Assembly: GCF_010367435.1 (NCBI RefSeq)
Contig: NZ_WJWY01000007.1
Location: 22,577 to 86,576 of the forward strand
Source of the DNA: Fusobacterium sp. IOR10
GTDB taxonomy: Bacteria > Fusobacteriota > Fusobacteriia > Fusobacteriales > Fusobacteriaceae
Length of the DNA: 64,000 bases
Reading direction: 5' to 3'
This document shows, one piece after another, positions 1 to 8,989 of the stretch. Every line of letters starts with the position of its first letter. Within the stretch, counting starts at the first letter, position 1. Made by a program: the position numbers and the translations under genes. The notes beneath the pieces are model-generated. The model was not told the DNA's origin. It made no database searches and was given only the letters and a program-made list of their open reading frames with translations.

Positions 1-1127
1 CCTAATTTATCGTATAATTTCTCCATTTCCTTAAGAAGAGTATTCATAGGAGTACCCTTATTGTTAGAATAATATGAATATAGTATTTCTAAGTTTTCAG
101 AAAGCAAAACTAATTTTATAGTAGTTGATCCTGCATCAATACCTAAATAAGCATTTCCTTCATATTCATCTATATTAATTTTTCCTACTTTTTCTAAATT
201 ATGCTTTTTATAAAATTCTTCTTTTTCTTTTTCTGTTAAAAATAAAGGTCTCAAAGAAGAAGATTTTTCTGATTCATTTTTCAATAATAGTTGCAATCTT
301 TCCTTAAATTCATTAATGTTAATAAATGGAATCTCTTCTTCTAAAGCAATGTAACTAGCTCCCTTTGCAACAAATAATTGAGATTCATTTGGAAACAATA
401 CATCTTCATCATTTAAGTTCAATGTTTCTTTAAATCTTTTTCTTAATTCACTTAAAAAATATAAAGGTCCTCCTAAAAAAGCTATCTTTTTTTCTATCTT
501 TTTTCCACAAGCTAATCCTGTTATAGTTTGGTTTACAACAGCTTGTAAAATAGAAACTGCAATATCTTCTTTTTTAGCCCCTTCATTTATTAAAGGTTGT
601 ACATCTGTTTTAGCAAAAACTCCACATCTTGAAGCTATTGGATAAATTGTATTGGACTTTTTTGCCAATTCATTTAAGCCCATAGCATCTGTATTTAATA
701 AGTTAGCCATTTGATCTATAAATGCTCCTGTACCACCTGCACAACTTCCATTCATTCTTTGCTCTGTTCCATCTCTTAAAAACGTTATTTTAGCATCCTC
801 TCCACCTAATTCTATTGCTACATCTGTTTCTGGAATTAAAATTTCAATTGCTTTTATACTTGATATTACTTCTTGTGTAAAATTAAAATTTAATGTTTTG
901 GATATTCCTATACCTGATGAGCCTGTTATATTAATTCTAAACAATATATCTCTTCCGAATTTATTTGTTAGTACTGTTAACATTTCATCTAAAATAATTT
1001 TCAATTTATTTCTAACATCTGAAAAATGTCTTTCATAAATCGAATATAGTATTTCTTTTTTAGAATTAACACAAACAATTTTAATAGTTGTAGAACCTAA
1101 ATCAATTCCTAAAAATAATTTTTTCAT
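1..1127 (-). CDS. acyl-CoA dehydratase activase, tandem BadF/BcrA-type ATPase (partial)
   Basis: Activator of the 2-hydroxyacyl-CoA dehydratase type: family members use ATP hydrolysis to inject an electron into an oxygen-sensitive Fe-S dehydratase. The 375 readable residues run off the left edge, so the C-terminus is missing. Two ASKHA phosphate-binding motifs are visible, GIDLGSTT at residues 7-14 and GIDAGSTT at 329-336, so this is the long fused form with two ATPase domains rather than the ~260-aa HgdC form. Cys129 (in NGSCAGGTG) and Cys168 (in RCGVFAK) match the two cysteines that hold the bridging 4Fe-4S cluster in the dimer. ATG at 1127 follows a GGGGGAGA ribosome site. No dehydratase subunit gene lies in the window; the fused forms often carry their dehydratase-like region further downstream in the same chain. 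The substrate cannot be read. Confidence 0.85.
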   Translation of the reverse strand, partial: MKKLFLGIDLGSTTIKIVCVNSKKEILYSIYERHFSDVRNKLKIILDEMLTVLTNKFGRDILFRINITGSSGIGISKTLNFNFTQEVISSIKAIEILIPETDVAIELGGEDAKITFLRDGTEQRMNGSCAGGTGAFIDQMANLLNTDAMGLNELAKKSNTIYPIASRCGVFAKTDVQPLINEGAKKEDIAVSILQAVVNQTITGLACGKKIEKKIAFLGGPLYFLSELRKRFKETLNLNDEDVLFPNESQLFVAKGASYIALEEEIPFININEFKERLQLLLKNESEKSSSLRPLFLTEKEKEEFYKKHNLEKVGKINIDEYEGNAYLGIDAGSTTIKLVLLSENLEILYSYYSNNKGTPMNTLLKEMEKLYDKL

Positions 1128-1325
1128 AATAAATGTCTCCCCCAGATTTTCATACAAAAATCCCTATGATAATTTTGTTTACACACTACAATTATACCTC
1201 TTATTTTTTTTTATTCTATAATTTTAAAATTTTATTTAAAAAAAATGATTTTAATGGTTTTTTCCTAATAATATATGATAAGATATTTGTAATAAGATGT
1301 TTATAAAATTTTAAAGAGGTGATTT

Positions 1326-3002
1326 ATGTCTACAAAAACATATTATAAAAATGAAGAAATCGGTAAGGGAAAACCTGGTTTTGCCAGAACTCGTTCCATT
1401 GTTGAAGCAGCTTTTTATGGAAATAATGTTACAAAAGTTACTACTCTTAAAGAAGCCTATAAATTAGCTAAAGATTCTCCTGGAACTATTGTTACTGATA
1501 TGCCTATCTACAAAGGAGAAGAATTGGGATTAGAACCTGATTCTAAAGTTCTATTATTTAATGATGGACCTATTACTGGACGTTTTGCTGCTGCAAGAAG
1601 AATAGTTGGAGATCCTGATGTTGATAATGCTAGATTGGATAAATCTTTGATGAATGCCATTTATTATACTCGTTTTCAAAAACTATATCACGCTGAAGTA
1701 TATATTGGCCTTGATCCTGAATTTATGGTTAAAGCCCATCTTTTGATTCCTGAGGGTCAAGAAAACTTAATGTATTCTTGGATGCTAAATTTTCAATATC
1801 TTTCTATAGATTATATAAATATGTATAAAGATTCTAAAATTATTCCAAATGAATCTGACATTTATATTTTTTCAGACCCTTTATGGAAAGGAACTAGATA
1901 TGTAGAAGCTGCTGACCCTGAATATTTAACATATTTTGATCCTGCTAGTAACTGTGGAGCTATTCTTGGAATGAAATATTTTGGAGAATTTAAAAAAGGA
2001 ACTCTTACACTAGCATGGGCTGTAGCAAATCGTCACAATTATGCTTGTTGTCATGGAGGTCAAAAAAAATACACTCTAGATAATGGAGATACTTTTGTTG
2101 CATCTGTTTTTGGATTATCTGGAACTGGAAAATCAACACTTACACATGCTAAGCACAATGGAAAATATGAAGTTACTATTCTTCATGATGATGCATTTAT
2201 AATTAACACAGATACTTGTTCATCAATTGCTTTAGAACCAGCTTATTTTGATAAAACAAATGATTATCCTGCTGGAAGTCCTGATAATAAATTTTTACTA
2301 ACAGTTCAAAACTGTTCTGCCACTCTTGATGAGAATGGAAAGGTAGTTATAGTTACAGAAGATATTAGAAATGGAAATGGTAGAGCTATAAAATCAAGAC
2401 TATGGTCTCCTAACAGAGTTAATAAAATAGATGAACCTGTTAATGCTATTTTTTGGTTAATGAAGGATCCAACATTACCACCAGTTATTAAACTAAAGGG
2501 AGCTTCTTTAGCTTCTGTTATGGGAGCTACACTTGCCACTAAAAGAAGTAATGCAGAAAGACTTGCTAAGGGTGTTGATCCTGATGCTCTTGTTGTAGAG
2601 CCTTATGCTAATCCATTTAGAACACATGCTCTTTCTGATGACTATAATAAATTTAAAAAACTAGTTGAAGAAAAAAATGTTGATTGTTATATTTTAAATA
2701 CTGGAAAATTTATGGGGAAAAAAGTTGAACCTAAACATACTTTAGGAATTTTAGAAGCTATTGTTGAGAAAAAAGCTGTCTTCAAACCTTGGGAACCTTT
2801 CTCAGATATTGAAATATTTGAAATAGAAGGATTTATTCCTGACATGAAAGATAAGACATATGTTACTGCTCTTAAAAACAGAATGAATGACAGAGTTGAA
2901 TTTATTAAGTCTAGAGAAACTTTCAAAGAAGGAAAGGACAAACTACCAGAGGATGCCCTTGAAGCTCTATTAAAAGTTATTTCAAAAATAAGTATTTTAT
3001 AA
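1326..3002 (+). CDS. pckA: phosphoenolpyruvate carboxykinase (ATP)
   Basis: Interconverts oxaloacetate + ATP and PEP + CO2 + ADP in the cytoplasm; in fermenters with a fumarate/succinate branch it can run in the carboxylating, ATP-forming direction. The 558-aa product is close to the ~540 aa of the bacterial ATP-type family. The P-loop GLSGTGKST is at residues 263-271 and the metal-binding kinase-2 motif LHDDAF at 286-291. ATG follows AAAGAGGTG. It is monocistronic, divergent from the activase gene, and followed by an independent promoter for the rubrerythrin gene. No terminator is obvious in the short gap after the stop. Confidence 0.96.
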   Translation: MSTKTYYKNEEIGKGKPGFARTRSIVEAAFYGNNVTKVTTLKEAYKLAKDSPGTIVTDMPIYKGEELGLEPDSKVLLFNDGPITGRFAAARRIVGDPDVDNARLDKSLMNAIYYTRFQKLYHAEVYIGLDPEFMVKAHLLIPEGQENLMYSWMLNFQYLSIDYINMYKDSKIIPNESDIYIFSDPLWKGTRYVEAADPEYLTYFDPASNCGAILGMKYFGEFKKGTLTLAWAVANRHNYACCHGGQKKYTLDNGDTFVASVFGLSGTGKSTLTHAKHNGKYEVTILHDDAFIINTDTCSSIALEPAYFDKTNDYPAGSPDNKFLLTVQNCSATLDENGKVVIVTEDIRNGNGRAIKSRLWSPNRVNKIDEPVNAIFWLMKDPTLPPVIKLKGASLASVMGATLATKRSNAERLAKGVDPDALVVEPYANPFRTHALSDDYNKFKKLVEEKNVDCYILNTGKFMGKKVEPKHTLGILEAIVEKKAVFKPWEPFSDIEIFEIEGFIPDMKDKTYVTALKNRMNDRVEFIKSRETFKEGKDKLPEDALEALLKVISKISIL

Positions 3003-3011
3003 TTTTATTTC

Positions 3012-3040
3012 TTGACAAAGTCCATAAGAATTGTTATAAT
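3012..3040 (+). promoter_or_regulatory. consensus sigma-70 promoter of the rubrerythrin gene
   Basis: TTGACA (3012-3017), 17-bp spacer, TATAAT (3035-3040): a perfect match. The stretch 3034-3048 overlaps the -10 and matches 11 of the 14 fixed positions of the known PerR box (TTATAATNATTATAA), which would suit a peroxide-defence gene, but the right half is imperfect. The promoter is seen directly; PerR control is only inferred. Confidence 0.85.
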
Positions 3041-3095
3041 TATTCCATAAATGAAATGATTACAAATTGATTAATAAGACTTAGGGAGGAATAAA

Positions 3096-3644
3096 ATGAA
3101 AAAATTTAGATGCACTGTATGTGGAGAAATTATAGAAGAAGGAATGACAACTTGTCCTGTTTGTAAAGTTGGACCAGAAAAATGGGAAGAAATTAAAGAA
3201 GACGAAGCTCAAATTTGGGCATCAGAACATAAAATTGGTGAAGGACTTGAATCTAAAGATGAAGAAATCATAAATGGATTAAGAGCTAACTTTGAAGGTG
3301 AATGTACTGAGGTTGGTATGTACCTTGCTATGTCTAGAGTAGCTGACAGAGAAGGATATCCTGAAATTGCTGAAGCTTACAAAAGATATGCTTTTGAAGA
3401 AGCTGAACACGCAGCTAAATTTGCTGAACTTTTAGGAGAATGTGTAAGTGATTCAACTGAAGTTAATTTATCTAAAAGAGTAGAAGCTGAATTTGGAGCT
3501 TGTTCAGGTAAATTTACATTGGCTAAAAGAGCTAAAATGCTAGGTTTTGATGCTATACATGATACTGTTCATGAAATGGCAAAGGATGAAGCTAGACATG
3601 GAAAAGGAATGGCTGGATTACTTAAAAGATACTTTAACAAATAA
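3096..3644 (+). CDS. reverse-type rubrerythrin (NADH peroxidase family)
   Basis: Cytoplasmic non-heme iron peroxidase that reduces H2O2 to water in anaerobes. Unlike classical rubrerythrin, the rubredoxin-like FeS4 domain comes first (Cys6, Cys9, Cys20, Cys23 in a CxxC...CPVC pattern) and the ferritin-like diiron four-helix bundle follows from about residue 55, with iron-ligand motifs EGECTE, EEAEHA and DEARHG. The 182-aa length and this domain order match the reverse rubrerythrin of Clostridium and relatives. It has its own consensus promoter, a GGGAGGAA ribosome site and a strong terminator, so it is a single-gene unit likely expressed at high level. Electrons would come from an NADH-dependent rubredoxin/flavoprotein system not seen here. 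Confidence 0.93.
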   Translation: MKKFRCTVCGEIIEEGMTTCPVCKVGPEKWEEIKEDEAQIWASEHKIGEGLESKDEEIINGLRANFEGECTEVGMYLAMSRVADREGYPEIAEAYKRYAFEEAEHAAKFAELLGECVSDSTEVNLSKRVEAEFGACSGKFTLAKRAKMLGFDAIHDTVHEMAKDEARHGKGMAGLLKRYFNK

Positions 3645-3661
3645 ATTTATGTGTTTTAAAT

Positions 3662-3697
3662 AAAAAAACTCTTCAGTAATAACTGAAGAGTTTTTTG
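3662..3697. terminator. bidirectional intrinsic terminator between rubrerythrin and proS
   Basis: Perfect 10-bp stem ACTCTTCAGT/ACTGAAGAGT (3668-3677 and 3682-3691) with an AATA loop, flanked by an A run on the left and a T run on the right. It can therefore end both convergent transcripts. Confidence 0.9.
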
Positions 3698-3707
3698 TTA
3701 TTATAAA

Positions 3708-5423
3708 TTAATATTTTTTCATAAGTTCTTTAATTTTAATCACAGCTTCATCTTTTTTAACTTCTATAGTTTCACCAGTTCTTCTTATTTTTAACTCTGC
3801 AATGCCCTCTGATGATTTTTTACCACAAACTAATTTAAAAGGAAATCCTATTAAATCTGCATCCTTAAATTTAAATCCAGCTCTTTCTTTTCTGTCATCA
3901 TAAATAGTTTCAATCCCATTTTCTTGTAAAAGATTATATAGTTCATCCCCTAGTTTAGATTGATCTTCATTTTTTATATTTGCCACTATTACATCAACAA
4001 CAAATGGAGCTATATTTGAAGACCAAATAATACCATTCTCATCATTATTTTGTTCAATTGCTGCTGCCATAGTTCTACCTATACCTATACCATAACAACC
4101 CATTTCCAAGACTACTGATTTTCCATTTTCATCTAAAACCTTTGCTCCCATTGATTCTGAATATTTTGTTCCTAATTTAAATATATGACCACATTCTATT
4201 CCCCTAGCAACTCTTAAAGGTTTTCCACATACAGAACATGTATCCCCTTCTCTCACTGTTCTTAAATCTAAAACTATATCTGCTGTGTAATCTCTTCCAT
4301 AATTTACATTTATATAGTGAGTATTTTCTTTATTCCCACCTACAACTTGATTAGGTATATCAACAACAGAGGTATCTGCTATAATTTTTATATCCTTATT
4401 ATTTTCCTTTAAATTGTATGGCCCTATATATCCCTTAAATAATCCTGCTTCTTTTATTTCTTCTTCTGTTGCCATAACTATGTCAATGGCTCCTATGGCA
4501 TTCTTAACTTTAACTTCGTTAGCTTCAAAATCTCCTCTAATAATAACCAAATAAAGTTCATCAGTTCCTAAATCTTTATAAACTAAAGATTTTACACTTT
4601 GTTTTACATCAGCATTTAAAAATTTACATACTTCATCTATTGTTCCTGCATCTGGAGTATCTACTAGCTTAACTTCTTTAGGTTCTTCTATTACTTGATC
4701 AACTATTGTATTTGTTGCTTTTTCCACATTTGCCCCATAATGACAATTGTCACAAAATATTAATTCATCTTCTCCTGAGTTAGCGATTACATGAAATTCA
4801 TTTGATCCACTTCCACCAATTGCCCCTGAATCTGCATCAACAATTCTAAAGTCCAATCCACATCTTGTGAAAATATTAGAATAGGCTTTTTTCATATTTT
4901 CAAATTCCACATCTAATCCTTCTTTAGTTGTAGAAAAAGAGTATCCATCTTTCATAAGAAATTCTCTTCCTCTCATAAGTCCAAATCTAGGTCTTCTTTC
5001 ATCTCTAAATTTAGTTTGAATTTGATATAGATTTACTGGTAAAGACTTATAAGAAAATATATCGTTTCTTATTATATCTGTTATTACCTCTTCATGAGTT
5101 GGTCCTAAAACAAAATCTCTCATATGTCTATCTTTAAGCCTCATCATCTCTTCACCCATTACATCCCAACGTCCTGATTCCTTCCAAAGCTCTGCAGGTT
5201 GTAATACTGGCATATGTAACTCTAAAGCTCCAGCCTTTTCCATTTCTTCTCTTACTATATTTTCAACTTTTCTAAGAGTCTTATAACCTAGTGGTAAATA
5301 AGAATATACTCCACTTGCTAATTTTTTTATCATCCCAGATCTAAGTAGAAGTTTATGACTTTCTATTTCTGCTTCCTTTGGATTTTCTTTAAGAGTTTTT
5401 ACATAATATTTACTAAATCTCAT
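3708..5423 (-). CDS. proS: prolyl-tRNA synthetase
   Basis: Class II synthetase that charges tRNA-Pro in the cytoplasm. The 571-aa length is that of the bacterial type carrying the ~180-aa editing (YbaK-like) insertion between motifs 2 and 3, which removes misacylated alanine. Motif 2 (around PRFGLMRGREF, residues ~138-150) and motif 3 (GIGIGRTMAAA, ~442-452) are present, followed by the anticodon-binding domain. ATG follows GAGGAGA. It lies 75 bp behind recG on the same strand and is probably co-transcribed with it, ending at the shared terminator. Confidence 0.97.
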   Translation of the reverse strand: MRFSKYYVKTLKENPKEAEIESHKLLLRSGMIKKLASGVYSYLPLGYKTLRKVENIVREEMEKAGALELHMPVLQPAELWKESGRWDVMGEEMMRLKDRHMRDFVLGPTHEEVITDIIRNDIFSYKSLPVNLYQIQTKFRDERRPRFGLMRGREFLMKDGYSFSTTKEGLDVEFENMKKAYSNIFTRCGLDFRIVDADSGAIGGSGSNEFHVIANSGEDELIFCDNCHYGANVEKATNTIVDQVIEEPKEVKLVDTPDAGTIDEVCKFLNADVKQSVKSLVYKDLGTDELYLVIIRGDFEANEVKVKNAIGAIDIVMATEEEIKEAGLFKGYIGPYNLKENNKDIKIIADTSVVDIPNQVVGGNKENTHYINVNYGRDYTADIVLDLRTVREGDTCSVCGKPLRVARGIECGHIFKLGTKYSESMGAKVLDENGKSVVLEMGCYGIGIGRTMAAAIEQNNDENGIIWSSNIAPFVVDVIVANIKNEDQSKLGDELYNLLQENGIETIYDDRKERAGFKFKDADLIGFPFKLVCGKKSSEGIAELKIRRTGETIEVKKDEAVIKIKELMKKY

Positions 5424-5498
5424 TTATTTTCTCCTCTTTATTTTTTTATCGTGCTTCATATTCTATCATAATCATATATTTTTTTAAAGGACTAAAGA

Positions 5499-7544
5499 TT
5501 AAAGAAATTTTTCCTCTATATCTTTTTTTAAATAAGGATTTTCAATCCTTCCTTTAGTTGATTCTAAATAATTTTCACAAATTTCTTTAACCTGTTTTAT
5601 TGTTTTTATATCTTGAGTTATATCTATAAATTTTAAATCACTTAAACCTGATTGTTTAACTCCAAATATTTCACCAGATTTTCTAATTTTTAAATCTTCT
5701 TCCGCTATTTTAAATCCATCATTGGTTTCTTCCATTATTCTCATTCTAGACTTTGAACTATCGTTTTCTGTTTTGGAAATTAAAAAACAATAGGATTTAA
5801 ATTTCCCTCTTCCTACTCTACCCCTTAATTGATGTAAAGAAGATAACCCAAATCTTTCTGAATTTATTATTGTAATTATTGTTGCATTTGGAACATCTAT
5901 ACCAACTTCAATAACAGTTGTTGATAATAATATATCTATATTTTTATTTTTAAATTCTTGCATTACTTTATACTTTTCATCATTTTTCATTTTACCATGT
6001 AAAATTCCTATTGAGAAATTTTTAAATCTATTTCCAATTTCAATTTTATATTCTTCAACAGATTTAGCTGAAATTTTGTCACTATCTTCTATTAGTGGAA
6101 CTACAAAATATACTTGTCTTCCTTGAGTTATTTTTCTTTCAATAAAACTATAGGCCTTTTCCAAATCCATATCATTATTTATCCATTTCGTTTTTATAGG
6201 CTGCCTTCCTGGAGGTAACTCATCTATTACAGATACATCTAAATCTCCATATATACTTAAAGCAAGTGATCTAGGAATAGGAGTTGCACTCATAACTAGT
6301 AAATTTGATAATATCCCCTTATCTCTTAATTTTTTTCTTTGAACAACTCCAAACCTATGCTGCTCATCTATAACTATTAAACCTAATTTGTCAAACTGAA
6401 CATTTTCTTCTATTAAGGCATGGGTTCCTATTACCAGTGAAATTTTTCCATCCTTTATATTTTCCAATATCCCTTCTCTTTTTTTCCCTTTAATACTTCC
6501 AGTTAATAATTCCACTTCAATTCCTATTTTTTTAAAATCATCCTTAACTGACAAAAAATGCTGAACTGCTAAAATTTCTGTTGGAGCCATTATAACCCCT
6601 TGATAACCATTTTCTATTATATATAGAAGTAAAATTATGGATACTATTGTTTTACCACTCCCTACATCCCCTTGCACTAATCTATTTATAAAATATCCTT
6701 CATTTAATTCCTTATAAATTTCTGTAATTACTTTTTTTTGAGCACTAGTTAATTTAAAATTTAAATTTTTTAAGTATTTTTTAACAAGCTCTTTTTCTCC
6801 ATTAATACTATATTTTCTTGTTTTTAGATTTCCTGACCTATATTTATTTTCTAGTATTCCTAATTCTAAAATCAATAATTCCTCTATTGCAAATCTTCTT
6901 TTAGCCTCTTCTAATAATTTTTTATTTGTTGGAAAATGAATAACCTCTAGTGCTTTCTTTCTTTCTAATATTTTATATTTATCCAAAATATCCTTAGGAA
7001 TATTTTCTTCAAAATATACACAATAATCTATTATAGCTTTCTTTAAAATTTTCCTTAAATTATTTTGAGAAAAATTCTTTTTTGTACTGTATATAGGTAA
7101 TATTTCCCCTGATTTCATTTCCTTTTGATTTTCTAATCTTTTATATTCTGGATTTATTATTTGAAAATTATATCCCCTTTTAACATTACCTATGATTATG
7201 TAATCTTCACCTATTTTCAAAGTTTTTACCAAGTAGGGCATCCTAAACCAAATAATATCTATAATCCCAGTTCCATCAGTGGCCCTTGCTTTGGTCATCT
7301 TCATTCTAGATGGGGTAAATGGATTTGTAACTGTTAAAAATTGAACCTTTAAAACTACATACTCTTCCCCTTTTAGTTCACCTATTTTTTTTATGTTAGT
7401 CCTATCATCATAGGCTCTAGGAAAATAATATAATAATTCTTGAACTGTAAAAATACCAAGAGAATTTATATTTTTTAATTCCCTAGGAGTAATTTTAAAT
7501 CCTATTTCATCTAATTTTTTAAAAATCATATTATATTTATCCAT
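5499..7544 (-). CDS. recG: ATP-dependent DNA helicase RecG
   Basis: Branch-migrating superfamily 2 helicase that regresses stalled replication forks and processes Holliday junctions. The 681-aa product has an N-terminal OB-fold wedge domain, Walker A GDVGSGKT near residue 290, a DEQH box near 390, and the C-terminal helicase motifs SATPIPRSL and QLRGRVGRG followed by the TRG region. The ATG is preceded by GGAGAGAAT. First gene of a probable recG-proS unit. Confidence 0.97.
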   Translation of the reverse strand: MDKYNMIFKKLDEIGFKITPRELKNINSLGIFTVQELLYYFPRAYDDRTNIKKIGELKGEEYVVLKVQFLTVTNPFTPSRMKMTKARATDGTGIIDIIWFRMPYLVKTLKIGEDYIIIGNVKRGYNFQIINPEYKRLENQKEMKSGEILPIYSTKKNFSQNNLRKILKKAIIDYCVYFEENIPKDILDKYKILERKKALEVIHFPTNKKLLEEAKRRFAIEELLILELGILENKYRSGNLKTRKYSINGEKELVKKYLKNLNFKLTSAQKKVITEIYKELNEGYFINRLVQGDVGSGKTIVSIILLLYIIENGYQGVIMAPTEILAVQHFLSVKDDFKKIGIEVELLTGSIKGKKREGILENIKDGKISLVIGTHALIEENVQFDKLGLIVIDEQHRFGVVQRKKLRDKGILSNLLVMSATPIPRSLALSIYGDLDVSVIDELPPGRQPIKTKWINNDMDLEKAYSFIERKITQGRQVYFVVPLIEDSDKISAKSVEEYKIEIGNRFKNFSIGILHGKMKNDEKYKVMQEFKNKNIDILLSTTVIEVGIDVPNATIITIINSERFGLSSLHQLRGRVGRGKFKSYCFLISKTENDSSKSRMRIMEETNDGFKIAEEDLKIRKSGEIFGVKQSGLSDLKFIDITQDIKTIKQVKEICENYLESTKGRIENPYLKKDIEEKFL

Positions 7545-7766
7545 ATTCTCTCCAACATATCTTAGTTATAGTCTATATGAAATATTATATCATATTTCCA
7601 TTTTTTTTATATATTTCCTGTATATTTTAAATACACTTTTCACATTTTTCTTGTAATTTTACTATATAATTCGTAAATTAAAAAAATTTCTTTGCTTTTT
7701 TCAATTTATATACTAAAATGGATTCTAGCAATTTTAAAAATAAATTTTTTATATAAAGGAGTTCAT

Positions 7767-7859
7767 ATGTATTTTAATGAAGTTTTAAGAATAACTGGAA
7801 TGCTATCAATATTTTTTGCTCTAGTTATAACAGTTTTAGAATCAAAAAAACAAAAATAA
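7767..7859 (+). CDS. 30-aa single-span membrane peptide (unrecognised)
   Basis: A 30-codon ORF starting MYFNEVLRITG and ending ESKKQK. Residues ~9-24 form one hydrophobic helix, and the tail is positively charged. AAAGGAG sits 7 bases before the ATG and a perfect inverted repeat follows the stop by 9 bp, so the unit has gene-like expression signals although no family is recognised. It stands alone between recG and the convergent inositol operon. It could be a small membrane protein, a symporter accessory peptide or a type I toxin; nothing in the sequence decides among these. Confidence 0.5.
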   Translation: MYFNEVLRITGMLSIFFALVITVLESKKQK

Positions 7860-7868
7860 AAGAAATAA

Positions 7869-7900
7869 GAAAATACCCTATAAATTTATAGGGTATTTTC
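7869..7900. terminator. bidirectional hairpin ending the small ORF and the inositol operon
   Basis: A perfect 32-bp palindrome (arms 7869-7884 and 7885-7900, core ATACCC/GGGTAT) lies between the convergent 30-aa ORF and iolC. AT-rich ends provide A and T tracts on either side. Confidence 0.8.
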
Positions 7901-7943
7901 TATTTAAGGTAATATATCGAGTAAAACACAATTACACGCTAAC

Positions 7944-8960
7944 TTAATATCTTGCTATCATTTCTCCATATTCTTCTTTTTCTTTTTTTATGAAGTCTTT
8001 AATAGCTTCAACTGAAGGCATATCAGCTGAACAGCTATGACTTGCAACTAACATAGCAGCTGAAGCACTTCCAAATTCTAAGGCATCGATTACTTCCCAA
8101 CCTTCTAATAGTGCATAAATTAATGCAGAACCATAAGCATCTCCACCACCAAATGATTTTAATAATTTAACTGGGAATGGTTTTATTTTATAACTAGTAT
8201 TATCCTCTTTTACAAAGGCTTCTGATCCTTCTTTTCCATGTTTTATAACTACTATTTCATTTCCATAATCAAACCATCTATTTGCAACAGCTTTATCTGA
8301 TTTATCTTCTGGATTCATAATATGTTCCATTAATTCAAATTCTTCTTCTGAACCAATGATTATATCGCTTTGTTTTCCAACTAATGAATAGTAAATTGAA
8401 ATTTCGTCTTTAGATTTCCAAGTATATTTTCTATAATCAATATCAAATATAACTTTTGTTCCATTTTTTTTAGCAAAAGCTATTGCTTTAAAGCAAGCTT
8501 CCCTTGATGGACTTTTTGCAAGGGCTGTTCCTGAAACAACTATTCCCTTTGCACTTTTTATATAATCCTCATCTATTTCAGATGGATCTAATTCTAAATC
8601 AGCAACATTATTTCTATACATAAGAATTGAGCTTTCTGTTGGACTTTTTATTTCTGTAAAAGTTAACCCTAAGTTTTCTCCATTTTTTGCTCTGTATATA
8701 TGGTCTGTATTTATACCATCATTTTTAAAATAATCTATAACATAAGTTCCAAATTGGTCATCAGATACTTTTCCTATAAATCCTACTTTTTTTCCTAATC
8801 TAGCAAGACCTACAGCAATATTAGCTGGTGATCCACCAACATATTTATTAAAATTTGAACTTTCATTCAAAGGTTTATGTACATCTGTTGGATTTAAATC
8901 TATTGTTGCTCTACCTATAGGTATAATATCAAGTGGTTTTGTTTGGTCAAATTTCATCAT
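7944..8960 (-). CDS. iolC: 5-dehydro-2-deoxygluconokinase
   Basis: PfkB-family sugar kinase that phosphorylates 5-dehydro-2-deoxy-D-gluconate (DKG) to DKG-6-phosphate, the step before aldol cleavage in myo-inositol breakdown. The 338-aa product has the N-terminal PfkB signature GGSPANIAVGLARLG (~42-56) and the C-terminal catalytic signature FGGGDAYGSALIYAL (~270-284) with the base aspartate in GGGDA. Last gene of the iol operon, 29 bp after iolG. Two adjacent ATGs (8960, 8957) follow an AGAGGTAAATA ribosome site; either could be used. Confidence 0.93.
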   Translation of the reverse strand: MMKFDQTKPLDIIPIGRATIDLNPTDVHKPLNESSNFNKYVGGSPANIAVGLARLGKKVGFIGKVSDDQFGTYVIDYFKNDGINTDHIYRAKNGENLGLTFTEIKSPTESSILMYRNNVADLELDPSEIDEDYIKSAKGIVVSGTALAKSPSREACFKAIAFAKKNGTKVIFDIDYRKYTWKSKDEISIYYSLVGKQSDIIIGSEEEFELMEHIMNPEDKSDKAVANRWFDYGNEIVVIKHGKEGSEAFVKEDNTSYKIKPFPVKLLKSFGGGDAYGSALIYALLEGWEVIDALEFGSASAAMLVASHSCSADMPSVEAIKDFIKKEKEEYGEMIARY

Positions 8961-8989
8961 TTTATTTACCTCTTTTATTTAAAGTTTAT

